Shown: in pieces, positions 1-6,729 of the stretch | Numbering within the stretch: position 1 is the stretch's first letter | Layout: each line of letters begins with the position of its first letter | NCBI GenBank assembly: GCA_030699205.1 | Contig: JAUYJY010000026.1 | Location: 1 to 11,078 of the forward strand | Origin: Candidatus Pacearchaeota archaeon | GTDB taxonomy: Archaea > Nanobdellota > Nanobdellia > Pacearchaeales > GW2011-AR1 | Length of the DNA: 11,078 nt | Direction of reading: 5' to 3' | The notes under the pieces: generated by a model | Databases searched by the model: none | What the model saw: the letters and a program-made list of their open reading frames with translations, nothing else | What the model was told of the DNA's origin: nothing | Program-made: the position numbers and the translations under genes

Positions 1-89
1 ACTTCTCCGGGAACAACAATAACTCGCTTAGCTTTAACATCGTTAGAACTATATCCTTCTTCACTCACTTGGTTAATCTCTTCATTCAT
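1..89 (-). CDS. rrp4: Exosome subunit Rrp4, N-terminal fragment (cut by window edge)
   Basis: Reading minus from an ATG at 89, the frame stays open to the window edge and gives about 29 residues. A polar tail of roughly 20 residues is followed by KRVIVVPGE. The (R/K)xIVVPGE(L/V) segment opens the N-terminal domain of archaeal Rrp4, the S1/KH cap subunit that binds RNA and feeds it to the Rrp41/Rrp42 hexamer of the exosome. Context supports this: in many archaea the order pop5, psmA, SBDS, rrp4, rrp41, rrp42 is conserved, and the first three lie upstream on this strand. Here about 4.6 kb of unrelated DNA separates it from SBDS, so it probably has its own promoter. Only the first residues are visible, so the S1 and KH domains cannot be checked. 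Confidence 0.72.
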   Translation of the reverse strand, partial: MNEEINQVSEEGYSSNDVKAKRVIVVPGE

Positions 90-165
90 TTTAATTATAA
101 TCAATCACTAAAAGGATATGATAATATTCCTTAGTGTATCTTTATTCAAAACTAGAAAATTTTAG

Positions 166-177
166 GGTATTTAAACC
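166..177 (-). promoter_or_regulatory. Possible TATA box for rrp4
   Basis: On the minus strand this reads GGTTTAAATACC, an AT core flanked by GG and CC that resembles archaeal TATA elements. It is centred about 83 nt upstream of the rrp4 ATG, which would leave a 5' leader of roughly 55 to 60 nt. No clear Shine-Dalgarno sequence is seen before the ATG. A second AT-rich stretch near 116-126 is closer to the usual leaderless distance, so which of the two is used is unsettled. Confidence 0.3.
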
Positions 178-197
178 TTCCGACACCCGTGGTCTAA

Positions 198-690
198 TTA
201 ATGGGTTCTAAAACTGCGATCACATAAGGGACTTAAAATTTCAGATTTGAGCCTATTATCTTGATTACATAACATTCGACAATTCTCAGCTATTGTTTTC
301 CCCCTTCGTGCCAATGAGTTATGTGGTCTGCTTCCATCCCACCTATTTTAAAATGTTCCTTACATTTAGGACAAATACCTTTCTGCCTTTTGTATGCTTC
401 TCTTTTCATATTGTCAGTAAAAGAACGAACAATTAGGTATTTCTCGTTCCTTGTTAAAATATAAGGATAAATCTCTGATTTTTTAGTTACATCTTCATCA
501 AGCATTAATTTTATTATTTCCCTTTCTATTTTTTCTGGTCAAATTCCTTATCTCCAAATTCATTATATAAAATTCCAAAATCCACACCTTTCATTTCTTT
601 ACGATAATTTGGAAAAACTGTTTTACTCCAACAAGTTAGGGGTTCACTCCAGAACACAAAATACAAAATTATCAAAAGACAAAAATTCAT
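198..690 (-). pseudogene. Remnant of a DUF262-type protein with C-terminal HNH nuclease, twice frameshifted
   Basis: Three minus-strand reading pieces join into the C-terminal part of a DUF262/HNH (GmrSD-like) protein. The first (from an ATG at 690) contains WSKTVFPNYRKEMKG and ends at a stop just past a run of six A at 529-534. One extra A would continue it as IEREIIKLMLDEDVTKK. The second piece holds KREAYKRQKGICPKCKEHF and the HNH core MEADHITHWHEGGK, and stops at 290-292. One extra A in the GGGGGAAAA run (296-304) would continue it as TIAENCRMLCNQDNRLKSE, the standard end of this HNH family. The CPxC and LC pairs would bind the structural zinc, and the DH is the catalytic motif. The large N-terminal DUF262 NTPase-like domain is absent, so the gene is 5'-truncated as well as frameshifted. 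Intact relatives cleave DNA in defence or in self-splicing and mobile contexts. A sequencing homopolymer error or a -1 programmed shift at GGGAAAA are alternatives, but neither explains the missing N-terminus. Confidence 0.75.
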
Positions 691-714
691 AATTACAGAA
701 TTGAAACTGTCTTT

Positions 715-918
715 ATGAAAATTAAAGACAGAGTTATAGATTTTAGAGGTTTGAAAGCCTTATGGTCTGCTCCAATTTTAATAACAGCAATAGTAATTCA
801 GCCTAACTTTATAGAAAACCATTCTAATACTGATGAAGTTCCTTCTGAAAGAGCAGGGGTTAATTTAGAATTAGGAGAGAATAGAGGGTTAGATTTAGTC
901 AGAATTTCTTCTAAATAA
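715..918 (+). CDS. Small hypothetical protein, 67 residues
   Basis: I do not recognise this product. It opens with a basic MKIKDRVIDFRG, followed by one hydrophobic stretch of about 15 residues (SAPILITAIVIQ region, residues 18-30) and an acidic, Asn/Glu-rich tail. A single membrane pass or a buried strand are both possible. It converges on the 1063-residue gene and overlaps its last 24 nt tail to tail. A weak TATA-like CATAATTA is centred about 25 nt before the ATG, matching the leaderless spacing of other genes here. No competing reading frame is convincing on the other strand of this interval. Its short length and lack of a known domain keep confidence modest. Confidence 0.4.
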   Translation: MKIKDRVIDFRGLKALWSAPILITAIVIQPNFIENHSNTDEVPSERAGVNLELGENRGLDLVRISSK

Positions 919-3900
919 TCCGCTTAATAATCTCTTTTTGGGTTGTTTATCTTTTGTTTGTGAACTTTTATCCATATAAGGAGTAGAAGGTCTTAAAACA
1001 TAGACTTCGGTATCTACTCGTATTGCTCCGTCTTCTAATTTTCTTGTTGGAACCCCATCACCATAAAATGCACTGAAGTAAGCAGGTTCTATTCTCACAG
1101 ACCTTTGTTCTCTAGTGGCTTTTCCTTCTAATAAACTAGCCATTGATCCTGGAGCAAATGTTGTTGGAATCATAACATCTTGCCCAGTGTGATTTGCAAA
1201 TTCTCCCAAATAATCGACCCAGGCATTATTAAGATTCATATCTCCGTTTTGATAAAACTGAGTACATAATACTCCTTGATCAGTTAAAGCAGTTCTATTT
1301 CTTCCTAAATATCTTCCATCTTTCGCTCTTGCATAAATTACATTTTTGTTTGAATCCATTGTCTGAACTACACTTGCCCACCCATTTGTTCCTCCGTGAT
1401 TTTTAGCTAAACTTAAACATGATCTGAAGTATTGTCCTTGGTGTAACGCTTCAAATGGATCTTGACTTACATAAAATCTTGCATCTGCTTCCATTTCTTT
1501 AATAGAACCAGTCATACTTCTTGCAGTTTGTATGTGTCCTTTAATTTCTGGTTTTAATGCTTTTGTTTTATCATCAAATTCGTATTGACCGACAAGCTTC
1601 TCTACATTATCCAACTGTTCTCTAAGACTTCCTTGTCTTAATTCCTCAACTTGCAATCTTAATTCTTCTTTTTTCTTCAATACTTCTTCATCAGTTTCAT
1701 TTTCATTTGAAGTGTAAAGTAATTTTAATCTATCCCAAACCTGTCCAACTTCTGCGTCAATTCTTTCTCTGATTCTAGCTAAAGATCCTTCATCAGTAGA
1801 TACATGATAAGTTTTTTCCATACCTTTTTCAAAAGCTTCAATATTTACTCCTCTTTTTTCTAAAGTTTTTCTTACTTTTCTGTTTGGTTCCAAATCTCTT
1901 ATAGCTTGGAAAGTTTCTTGTGGTCCGTGTTGTAAATAACTGGATGCAATCATCTCTAAAGCAGGCCTAATATTTACTCCGTTAGAAGTTCCAGTATTTT
2001 TGTAATATGCAACAACAATATTGTCAACCATATCTTCAAGAGCTTGCGGAACTTCTGCTCCCCCTATAACAACAGAATAACATTCTCTTCTTGATCCTGA
2101 AATTGCATCTAAAACCAGATTGTAACCAGCAGATTCACTAACTCCATTAAGCCTATTAGTTAATATCTCTGTTGCTCCTACATTTTGTAAAAAGTTGTAG
2201 GTTTTATTTAGTTCTGCTAGGGCTTTTACAATTTCTTTTTTACTTGCTCCGTCTCCAAGTCTAGAGATAGTGCATCCAATTAAATCAGATGTCGCTGTGC
2301 TTCTTGATAAGTCATCAATTAAATCTCTACTTCTTTGTTTAGCAATGTAATTCATAACCGCTCTTAATTTTTCTTCTGGCATGTGTTCGCCATATTGATC
2401 TCTTATTTGAGGAAGTCTTTGGAAAGCTGTTCCTGTTGCAGTAAAATCCCTTTTAAATTGATCAAAATTTTTTCCTAGAAATGCTTCATATAAATCTAAA
2501 GTTGCTTGAGCTTGCGAATCATTAAATCCCAAATTCATATTTGGATCTCTTCGTTGCTCATCTACAAATTCCATATATCTGTCTGCTTGTTGCCCTATTT
2601 CGCTAACAGCTTTGAGATAGTCATCTAAAGAACCAACTCTTTGAACCCTTCCAATTCTAGAGGTTACAAAACCATTATTTAATCTTCTTTGATCAAATTG
2701 TTCGTAAAGATTTGCGGTTCTTTTTACCGCAGTAATTATTTCATGAGGTGTTGCTTCTTCTGGTAATCTATCTCCAACTAATGCTACTTGCTCCGTTGGC
2801 AGTTTATTAGTAGTTAATTCTTTAATCTCTGCTCCCGAAATAGTGCTGATTAATGATCTTGCTACATTTCTTCTTCTTTCATTTCCAAGTCCAGCAAACT
2901 TAGAGGAAAATCCGGCTAGTTCAAATACAGCGTCGCCCATTTTTCTATAATCATCTACAAATTGATCTAAATCCCATCTGAGGTCATTTTGATAGGCAAC
3001 AAATGCCGGTCTTGATCTAACAGCAAAATCTCTTCCCAGCTTTTGATCTTCCTCAAAAAAAGCAGTAGCTTGTTTTAACCATTCTCTAGCTTTCTCTGCT
3101 CCAACGCGTCTGTATATTTCCTGCAGTTCACCGAAAAAAGAAGTATTTCCTTTAGAAGAGAATCTATCTGACTCTATGTGTCCCGCATATCCAATTCCAT
3201 GAGTTAAACCTAATTGAACATCTTTTAATGCAGATCCAGAACCTGCCAAAACTAAAGAATTAACCTTTTCAAAATCATCTTCATATTTGTTAATACTCTT
3301 AGTTTTTAATGGTTCTATAAAAATTGAATTATAGTCTCTTTCTTCTCTTCCTTCAGAAAACTTGCTAACATAATCTCTCTTAGGGCTAAGGTCAGAATCT
3401 CTCTCAGGCAATCTTGGTTGTATTTGACTCAGTCTCCAAATTAAGGGATTTCCTCCACCCATTGGATGTGTTTGATCTCTAAATAAGTGAGAAACAATAG
3501 TAGCGTAAGGAGCCCTATCTTCTTCTGGAATTGTTTCCATTGTTGATAAAAACTGTTGTGCTGAGTGTGGTGCTGTAACCGACATATTGTGGGCTGCATT
3601 GAGTAAAGACTCTAAAGTTGATTCATCTCCCACTCTCTCTAATCTATCTAGTATTTGTCTGAATTTTACGAGTCCCCTATCTCCATGAACAGCAGTTCGA
3701 GCGAGATTTAAAGCCATATTTCTTTTGGCTGTAACTTTCGGATCTTCTGATTCTAGCGTGTCAAAATCAAATTTCTTCTTGGGAAAAGATTCTATATTTG
3801 GATAATAATTGCTATTAGTTAAATACAAATTTTCTAAATTTTTTTTATGTGAGTTTTCATTAATTTCTTTTTTAATGTCTTTGAGTTGTGCTTGTCTATC

Positions 3901-4086
3901 TAACTCTGCTTGAATTGCTTTTTCTGCTCTTTCTGCTCTTTGCTGATACATTAAAAAATGTGCTGTTTCTAATTCTGCAAGAATCGCTTCTTTTCTGGCA
4001 TTTCTTTTTGTTGTTCTATTAGCCGCAGGATCATGAGTAACCTCTGAAACTCTTCTAAAGGCATCTAAAAGTTGTTCTTGTCTCAT
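895..4086 (-). CDS. Giant uncharacterised protein, 1063 residues
   Basis: I cannot name this protein. It is mostly helical and soluble, with no signal peptide or membrane span. Residues about 30-85 and 799-835 are charged, Glu/Lys/Arg/Gln-rich and coiled-coil-like. The middle (about 120-790) reads as long helical repeats without an obvious catalytic motif. The C-terminal region (about 870-1010) looks like a compact separate domain: DPFEALHQGQYFRSCLSL with a Cys at 890, then DSNKNVIYAR, a Gly-Arg-rich turn and an aromatic segment. From memory, this pattern (CLSL, about 20 residues, NK-V-YAR, G-R) recurs at the C-terminus of large uncharacterised bacterial and archaeal proteins; that is unverified. 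By hand count it has about 85 Arg to 65 Lys, whereas RNase J next door has about 26 to 43, which hints at a different origin. Its ATG overlaps the stop of the AbrB-like gene (ATGA), so the two are co-translated. It sits inside the broken exosome-proteasome superoperon. Confidence 0.9.
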   Translation of the reverse strand: MRQEQLLDAFRRVSEVTHDPAANRTTKRNARKEAILAELETAHFLMYQQRAERAEKAIQAELDRQAQLKDIKKEINENSHKKNLENLYLTNSNYYPNIESFPKKKFDFDTLESEDPKVTAKRNMALNLARTAVHGDRGLVKFRQILDRLERVGDESTLESLLNAAHNMSVTAPHSAQQFLSTMETIPEEDRAPYATIVSHLFRDQTHPMGGGNPLIWRLSQIQPRLPERDSDLSPKRDYVSKFSEGREERDYNSIFIEPLKTKSINKYEDDFEKVNSLVLAGSGSALKDVQLGLTHGIGYAGHIESDRFSSKGNTSFFGELQEIYRRVGAEKAREWLKQATAFFEEDQKLGRDFAVRSRPAFVAYQNDLRWDLDQFVDDYRKMGDAVFELAGFSSKFAGLGNERRRNVARSLISTISGAEIKELTTNKLPTEQVALVGDRLPEEATPHEIITAVKRTANLYEQFDQRRLNNGFVTSRIGRVQRVGSLDDYLKAVSEIGQQADRYMEFVDEQRRDPNMNLGFNDSQAQATLDLYEAFLGKNFDQFKRDFTATGTAFQRLPQIRDQYGEHMPEEKLRAVMNYIAKQRSRDLIDDLSRSTATSDLIGCTISRLGDGASKKEIVKALAELNKTYNFLQNVGATEILTNRLNGVSESAGYNLVLDAISGSRRECYSVVIGGAEVPQALEDMVDNIVVAYYKNTGTSNGVNIRPALEMIASSYLQHGPQETFQAIRDLEPNRKVRKTLEKRGVNIEAFEKGMEKTYHVSTDEGSLARIRERIDAEVGQVWDRLKLLYTSNENETDEEVLKKKEELRLQVEELRQGSLREQLDNVEKLVGQYEFDDKTKALKPEIKGHIQTARSMTGSIKEMEADARFYVSQDPFEALHQGQYFRSCLSLAKNHGGTNGWASVVQTMDSNKNVIYARAKDGRYLGRNRTALTDQGVLCTQFYQNGDMNLNNAWVDYLGEFANHTGQDVMIPTTFAPGSMASLLEGKATREQRSVRIEPAYFSAFYGDGVPTRKLEDGAIRVDTEVYVLRPSTPYMDKSSQTKDKQPKKRLLSGLFRRNSD

Positions 4087-4232
4087 TCTTCTTTAGCCTC
4101 CTCTAAAATTTTGATATTTATTTCTACAATAGTTTTAGGTTTAAGTTCTCCTCTAAGAAGTTTAGGTATAACTATAATTGAATTTTCTCCGTGCTTTGCG
4201 ATCTTTTTTCTTAAATTATATTCTTTTCCCAT
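4083..4232 (-). CDS. Small AbrB/MazE-like DNA-binding protein, 49 residues
   Basis: Starting at the ATG at 4232 the product is MGKEYNLRKKIAKHG followed by NSIIVIPKLLRGEL and KPKTIVEINIKILEE. The pattern of a basic start, K-HG-S-IVIP, a short helix and a final V-I-I-I strand is that of the swapped-hairpin AbrB/SpoVT fold, which binds DNA as a dimer and often acts as an antitoxin or autoregulator. Longer starts are open up to 4373, but the upstream residues look untranslated and a TATA box at 4276-4285 would lie inside them. Its stop overlaps the ATG of the 1063-residue protein (ATGA), the arrangement of a small regulator followed by its regulated partner. Whether the pair is a toxin-antitoxin system is inference only. 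Confidence 0.68.
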   Translation of the reverse strand: MGKEYNLRKKIAKHGENSIIVIPKLLRGELKPKTIVEINIKILEEAKEE

Positions 4233-4275
4233 TGTGATAAAATTACAATTTTTATCTAATATCATGGTAAAACTT

Positions 4276-4285
4276 CTATATATAA
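4276..4285 (-). promoter_or_regulatory. TATA box of the AbrB-like/giant-protein operon
   Basis: The minus strand reads CTTTATATATAG with a purine-rich GAAAAG just upstream that could serve as BRE. Transcription would start near 4255, giving a leader of about 20-25 nt before the ATG at 4232. This is the reason for rejecting the longer open frame that begins at 4373. A small autoregulatory protein would be expected to bind close to here, but no clear operator repeat was seen. Confidence 0.5.
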
Positions 4286-4380
4286 AGCTTTTCATTATGT
4301 TATCACTATAGAGTTGATAATAAAATAAGAGAGTCTTCTGGCAAGTATAAAGCATCATCGTGGAAGGTTGCATGGATAAA

Positions 4381-4733
4381 TTAATTTAAGAATAACAAAA
4401 TGCCTTTCTCGTCGATAAAAATTATTTTATTTTTTAGAGTTATCAGAATATCTAAAAAACCCATTAAGCTGTCAATTTTCTCATCATCGATAAAAAATTA
4501 GCAAAAAATGCTTATTCTTTACGCTTTATATTTACAGTCCTCTGATTTTACCTGGCACCAACTTAACAGCTCACGACGCCCACATTTGCATACGACTCCA
4601 ATTTTATTGTATTGCCCACAGAAATATATCCAGCATTAAAATAACACCAAAATACAATAAAAATAAAGAAATTAGTTTCACAACCATAATCAATTTCAGC
4701 ATTAAGGATAACCTCTGATTTTTTATTAATCTA
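4381..4733 (-). pseudogene. Decayed coding stretch downstream of SBDS, including a Cys-rich zinc-finger-like piece
   Basis: No intact gene fits this gap, but the minus strand holds several protein-like pieces in different frames. One (4604-4702) starts with ATG and gives 32 very hydrophobic residues (MLKLIMVVKLISLF...). Another (4519-4635) has no ATG and gives 38 residues with six Cys, including VVCKCGRRELLSWC and EDCKY, which looks zinc-ribbon-like. A third (4381-4495) gives FFIDDEKIDSLMGFLDIL and then KNKIIFIDEKGILLFL before a stop. A further frame from about 4733 reads SEVILNAEIDYGCETNFF. They could be relics of one or two small membrane or zinc-finger genes broken by frameshifts, or chance AT-rich openings. 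The zinc-finger-like piece is the most gene-like. Confidence 0.35.
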
Positions 4734-4744
4734 GGTAATTCAAA

Positions 4745-5416
4745 TCACTCACTAACTTCTTCGCTGATAACAGACCCGTGAGTGATATTATTAAGTCGTT
4801 CATAAAAATCCATCTGCAATCCGGCAGGAATATTAATTATAACTTCTAAATCTCCATTGGAAAGCCATTCTTCTTTTTGTTTGTAGTCCTTCAATAATCC
4901 GTAAGCCTGTCCGGAGAACCTCGCCGGAATAATCAGTTTTATTTTTTTTGTCTCAACTCTAATTGGAATAACTTCTTTCAATTTTTCAACTAAATCAATC
5001 ATCTGCTGTTCGGCAGGTCTCTTATCAAAACTATAATGGACATCATCTATTGCTCTTCTAATTCTTTCTTCTGAAAATGGTTTCCCGTGTTGGTCTACCG
5101 CATTCCTCAAAACCAAAGCAAGAACTTGTTTTATTCTCTTTTCTCTTTCTTCATCTCTGTACTCCTGCGTTTTCTGAATCTCCCCATCTTCCATTATTTT
5201 CTTAGCCACTGCATACAAATCAGTTGTTCCAAAAGCATCTTTCAAATCTTCTTGCGACGCAATTGTTCCTTTCTTCAAGTCATAATAAATTCCATTTGAA
5301 TTTAAAGCACTGGAAACATCCCCTGTCATCTTCTTAACTTTCAAAGCTTCATCCAAATCTACAGAAATTTCATAGTGTTTTCCCTTAACTTTAATTCTTG
5401 CTTCAACATTCGCCAT
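4745..5416 (-). CDS. sbds: SBDS ribosome-maturation protein
   Basis: This is the archaeal Shwachman-Bodian-Diamond (Sdo1) protein, 223 residues, the usual length of about 230. The N-terminal FYSH domain (residues 1-90) opens MANVEARIKVKGKHYEISVD and contains EDLKDAFGTTDLYAVAKKI. The middle helical domain follows, with EEREKRIKQVLALVLRNAVD. The C-terminal ferredoxin-like domain ends in the typical IPAGLQMDFYERLNNITHG. In eukaryotes SBDS with EFL1 releases the anti-association factor eIF6 from the large subunit; archaeal SBDS is thought to act in the same ribosome-maturation step. The start at 5416 matches the family's N-terminus and lies 25 nt from a TATA box, so the extra 24 residues open upstream are not translated. 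It normally adjoins psmA and rrp4, but here it has lost both contacts and stands as a single-gene unit. Confidence 0.95.
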   Translation of the reverse strand: MANVEARIKVKGKHYEISVDLDEALKVKKMTGDVSSALNSNGIYYDLKKGTIASQEDLKDAFGTTDLYAVAKKIMEDGEIQKTQEYRDEEREKRIKQVLALVLRNAVDQHGKPFSEERIRRAIDDVHYSFDKRPAEQQMIDLVEKLKEVIPIRVETKKIKLIIPARFSGQAYGLLKDYKQKEEWLSNGDLEVIINIPAGLQMDFYERLNNITHGSVISEEVSE

Positions 5417-5435
5417 GTTTATATTTAATTTATCC

Positions 5436-5445
5436 TTTATATAAA
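5436..5445 (-). promoter_or_regulatory. TATA box of SBDS
   Basis: The minus strand reads TTTATATAAAGG, centred about 25 nt upstream of the ATG at 5416. This spacing places the transcription start at the start codon, so the mRNA is probably leaderless. It shares an 81-nt divergent intergenic space with the promoter of the plus-strand gene at 5498. Confidence 0.6.
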
Positions 5446-5469
5446 CATTATTATAAAATATAAAAAGCA

Positions 5470-5478
5470 TTAAATACC
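5470..5478 (+). promoter_or_regulatory. TATA box of the gene at 5498
   Basis: TTAAATACC is centred about 25 nt before the ATG at 5498, again the leaderless geometry. It lies back to back with the SBDS promoter. Confidence 0.45.
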
Positions 5479-5497
5479 TAAATTCCATAAATCAAAA

Positions 5498-5908
5498 ATG
5501 CTTACAAGAGACGACTTAAACAATGAGAGTTTAGTAACGCGAATATTTGAACCGCCAAATCGTAAATCAGAAGTGGCTTTAGAAATAGGTAACAGATATT
5601 TGTGTCTAACATCTCTCGGAAACATTCAGTCTCTTCATTCAGTTCAATATGGATTTGAGAAATTGCCAACTACACTACTTCTTTTCACATTACCTGAAAG
5701 AGAAAGTGTAAGGGGCATAGTTATAAATCCCTTTCCAATTTCTGGAAGCACACCACTTACCAGATTAAAAATAATGGATGCAAGAGAAACAGAGAAATTA
5801 TACAGGAAAGTTTTAGAATACCTAACACCGCAAGAATTCCATCATCAAATCCCCTTAGAATACCTGACTACTTGGAGTATCTCTTCAAATCTTCTCCCTC
5901 TACTCTGA
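5498..5908 (+). CDS. Hypothetical protein, 136 residues, between psmA and SBDS
   Basis: I do not recognise the family. The product has a normal globular composition with alternating strands and helices: a charged start (MLTRDDLNNESLVTRIF), a strand-like stretch EVALEIGNRYLCLTSLG, a hydrophobic TTLLLFTLP, a Pro/Gly turn region, and a C-terminal helix with ETEKLYRKVLEYLTPQEF. There is no signal peptide or clear membrane span. The last 41 nt run antisense into the 3' end of psmA. It faces the opposite way to psmA and SBDS and so breaks the usual psmA-SBDS linkage. A TATA box at the leaderless distance supports expression. The C-terminal 14 residues come from psmA antisense sequence and may be a recent extension. 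Confidence 0.6.
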   Translation: MLTRDDLNNESLVTRIFEPPNRKSEVALEIGNRYLCLTSLGNIQSLHSVQYGFEKLPTTLLLFTLPERESVRGIVINPFPISGSTPLTRLKIMDARETEKLYRKVLEYLTPQEFHHQIPLEYLTTWSISSNLLPLL

Positions 5909-6593
5909 CAAGTTTGGCGTCTTTCAAAGTCACATAACCTACATCAAATCTTTCAACTTCAAAGTTTTTTCCGAGAATATTCTTAAATATTTTCATCACA
6001 AATTTTATTCCCTCATCTATTGTCATTGTTTCCTTAAAATTCTTTCTAAGTTCTTCTTTAATTTGCTCATCATTTTCTCCGATTGCATTTGCTTTATATG
6101 CAAAATAGTTTCCAGTAATATCTGAAGTATACAAATGAGCTCTTCCTTTTGACACGCCTGCAAGCATTATTGCAACTCCAAAGGGTCTTGCCCCCCCATA
6201 TTGTGTAAATGCCTGCATGCTATCTGCAATCATTCTTATCACACTTATAGGTTCAATAGGAGAATTAAAAGAGATTTTATTCTGTTGGGCAAGAATTTGT
6301 GATTTATCAACTAATATTCTCGCATCAGAAGAAATTCCAGCGGCGGTTGCAACAATATGCTCATCAACTTCATAAATCTTGCTTGCAGATTCAGGGGCAA
6401 TTAAATTATCTCTAATTCTCTTATCTGCAATTAAAACAACACCATCTTTGCAGTTCAAACCAACGCTATTACTTCCAAGTTTTACAATCTTCTCTGCATA
6501 TTCCACCTGCAACAAATGACCGTCAGGTGAAAACATTGTAGCCGCACGGTCATAACCCATCGCTTGATGCTGCATTTCTGTAGGCATTTCCAT
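5868..6593 (-). CDS. psmA: Proteasome alpha subunit (20S core particle)
   Basis: This 241-residue protein forms the outer heptameric rings of the 20S proteasome, which gate substrate entry and bind the ATPase ring PAN. The N-terminal gate carries the hallmark GYDRAATMFSPDGHLLQVEYA (from residue 13), followed by GSNSVGLNCKDGVVLIADKR and the conserved TQYGGARPFGVAIM (about 132-145). There is no N-terminal catalytic Thr and no propeptide, as expected for alpha rather than beta. Length matches archaeal alpha subunits (about 235-260). The ATG at 6593 is preceded by GGGGAGG with a 13-nt spacer. In most archaea pop5 lies just upstream and SBDS just downstream; here a repeat and the Cys-rich gene lie upstream and an opposite-strand gene downstream. 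Confidence 0.97.
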   Translation of the reverse strand: MEMPTEMQHQAMGYDRAATMFSPDGHLLQVEYAEKIVKLGSNSVGLNCKDGVVLIADKRIRDNLIAPESASKIYEVDEHIVATAAGISSDARILVDKSQILAQQNKISFNSPIEPISVIRMIADSMQAFTQYGGARPFGVAIMLAGVSKGRAHLYTSDITGNYFAYKANAIGENDEQIKEELRKNFKETMTIDEGIKFVMKIFKNILGKNFEVERFDVGYVTLKDAKLVRVEGEDLKRYSK

Positions 6594-6595
6594 TT

Positions 6596-6646
6596 TCAGT
6601 TCACAACCTCCCCGGAAGTGAAAACAATTAATTGGTTTATTTTCAT
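6596..6646 (-). other. Possible 16-residue upstream ORF in the psmA leader
   Basis: An ATG at 6646 opens a short frame, MKINQLIVFTSGEVVN, which stops with TGA at 6598-6596, three nt before the psmA ATG. The psmA Shine-Dalgarno lies inside it. If transcription starts just above 6646 it would be a leader peptide coupled to psmA. It may equally be chance in an AT-rich leader. Confidence 0.2.
6607..6613 (-). promoter_or_regulatory. Shine-Dalgarno sequence of psmA
   Basis: GGGGAGG, followed by TTGTGA, is a strong match to the archaeal anti-SD, 13 nt before the ATG at 6593. It is the clearest Shine-Dalgarno site I found in the window and contrasts with the leaderless neighbours, so psmA has a real 5' leader. 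Confidence 0.55.
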
Positions 6647-6663
6647 ATTTTCTCCAAATCTCC

Positions 6664-6674
6664 TTTTATATTTT
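6664..6674 (-). promoter_or_regulatory. Probable TATA box of psmA
   Basis: The minus strand reads AAAATATAAAA followed by GGAG. A start about 25 nt downstream would give a psmA leader of roughly 50 nt that contains the GGGGAGG site. A second AT core (TTTTAAATACG, about 6707-6718) lies closer to the repeat. Confidence 0.4.
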
Positions 6675-6729
6675 AAAATTAGATATTTGACTTTAAATAA
6701 TTACGTATTTAAAATTTTCTATACTCCTG

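Noticed and set aside
4072..4311. Plus-strand open frame of 79 codons over the AbrB-like gene
   Set aside because: It is the antisense of the AbrB-like gene and its promoter, with a Leu/Ile/Phe-rich composition typical of a shadow frame.
4233..4373. Extended N-terminus for the AbrB-like protein
   Set aside because: The extra 47 residues have no family match, and the most convincing TATA box lies within that stretch.
4411..4500. Short direct repeat TCGATAAAAATTA-like at about 4412 and 4487
   Set aside because: The two copies are short, imperfect and AT-rich, and there is no third copy or regular spacing, so this is neither a CRISPR nor an iteron array.
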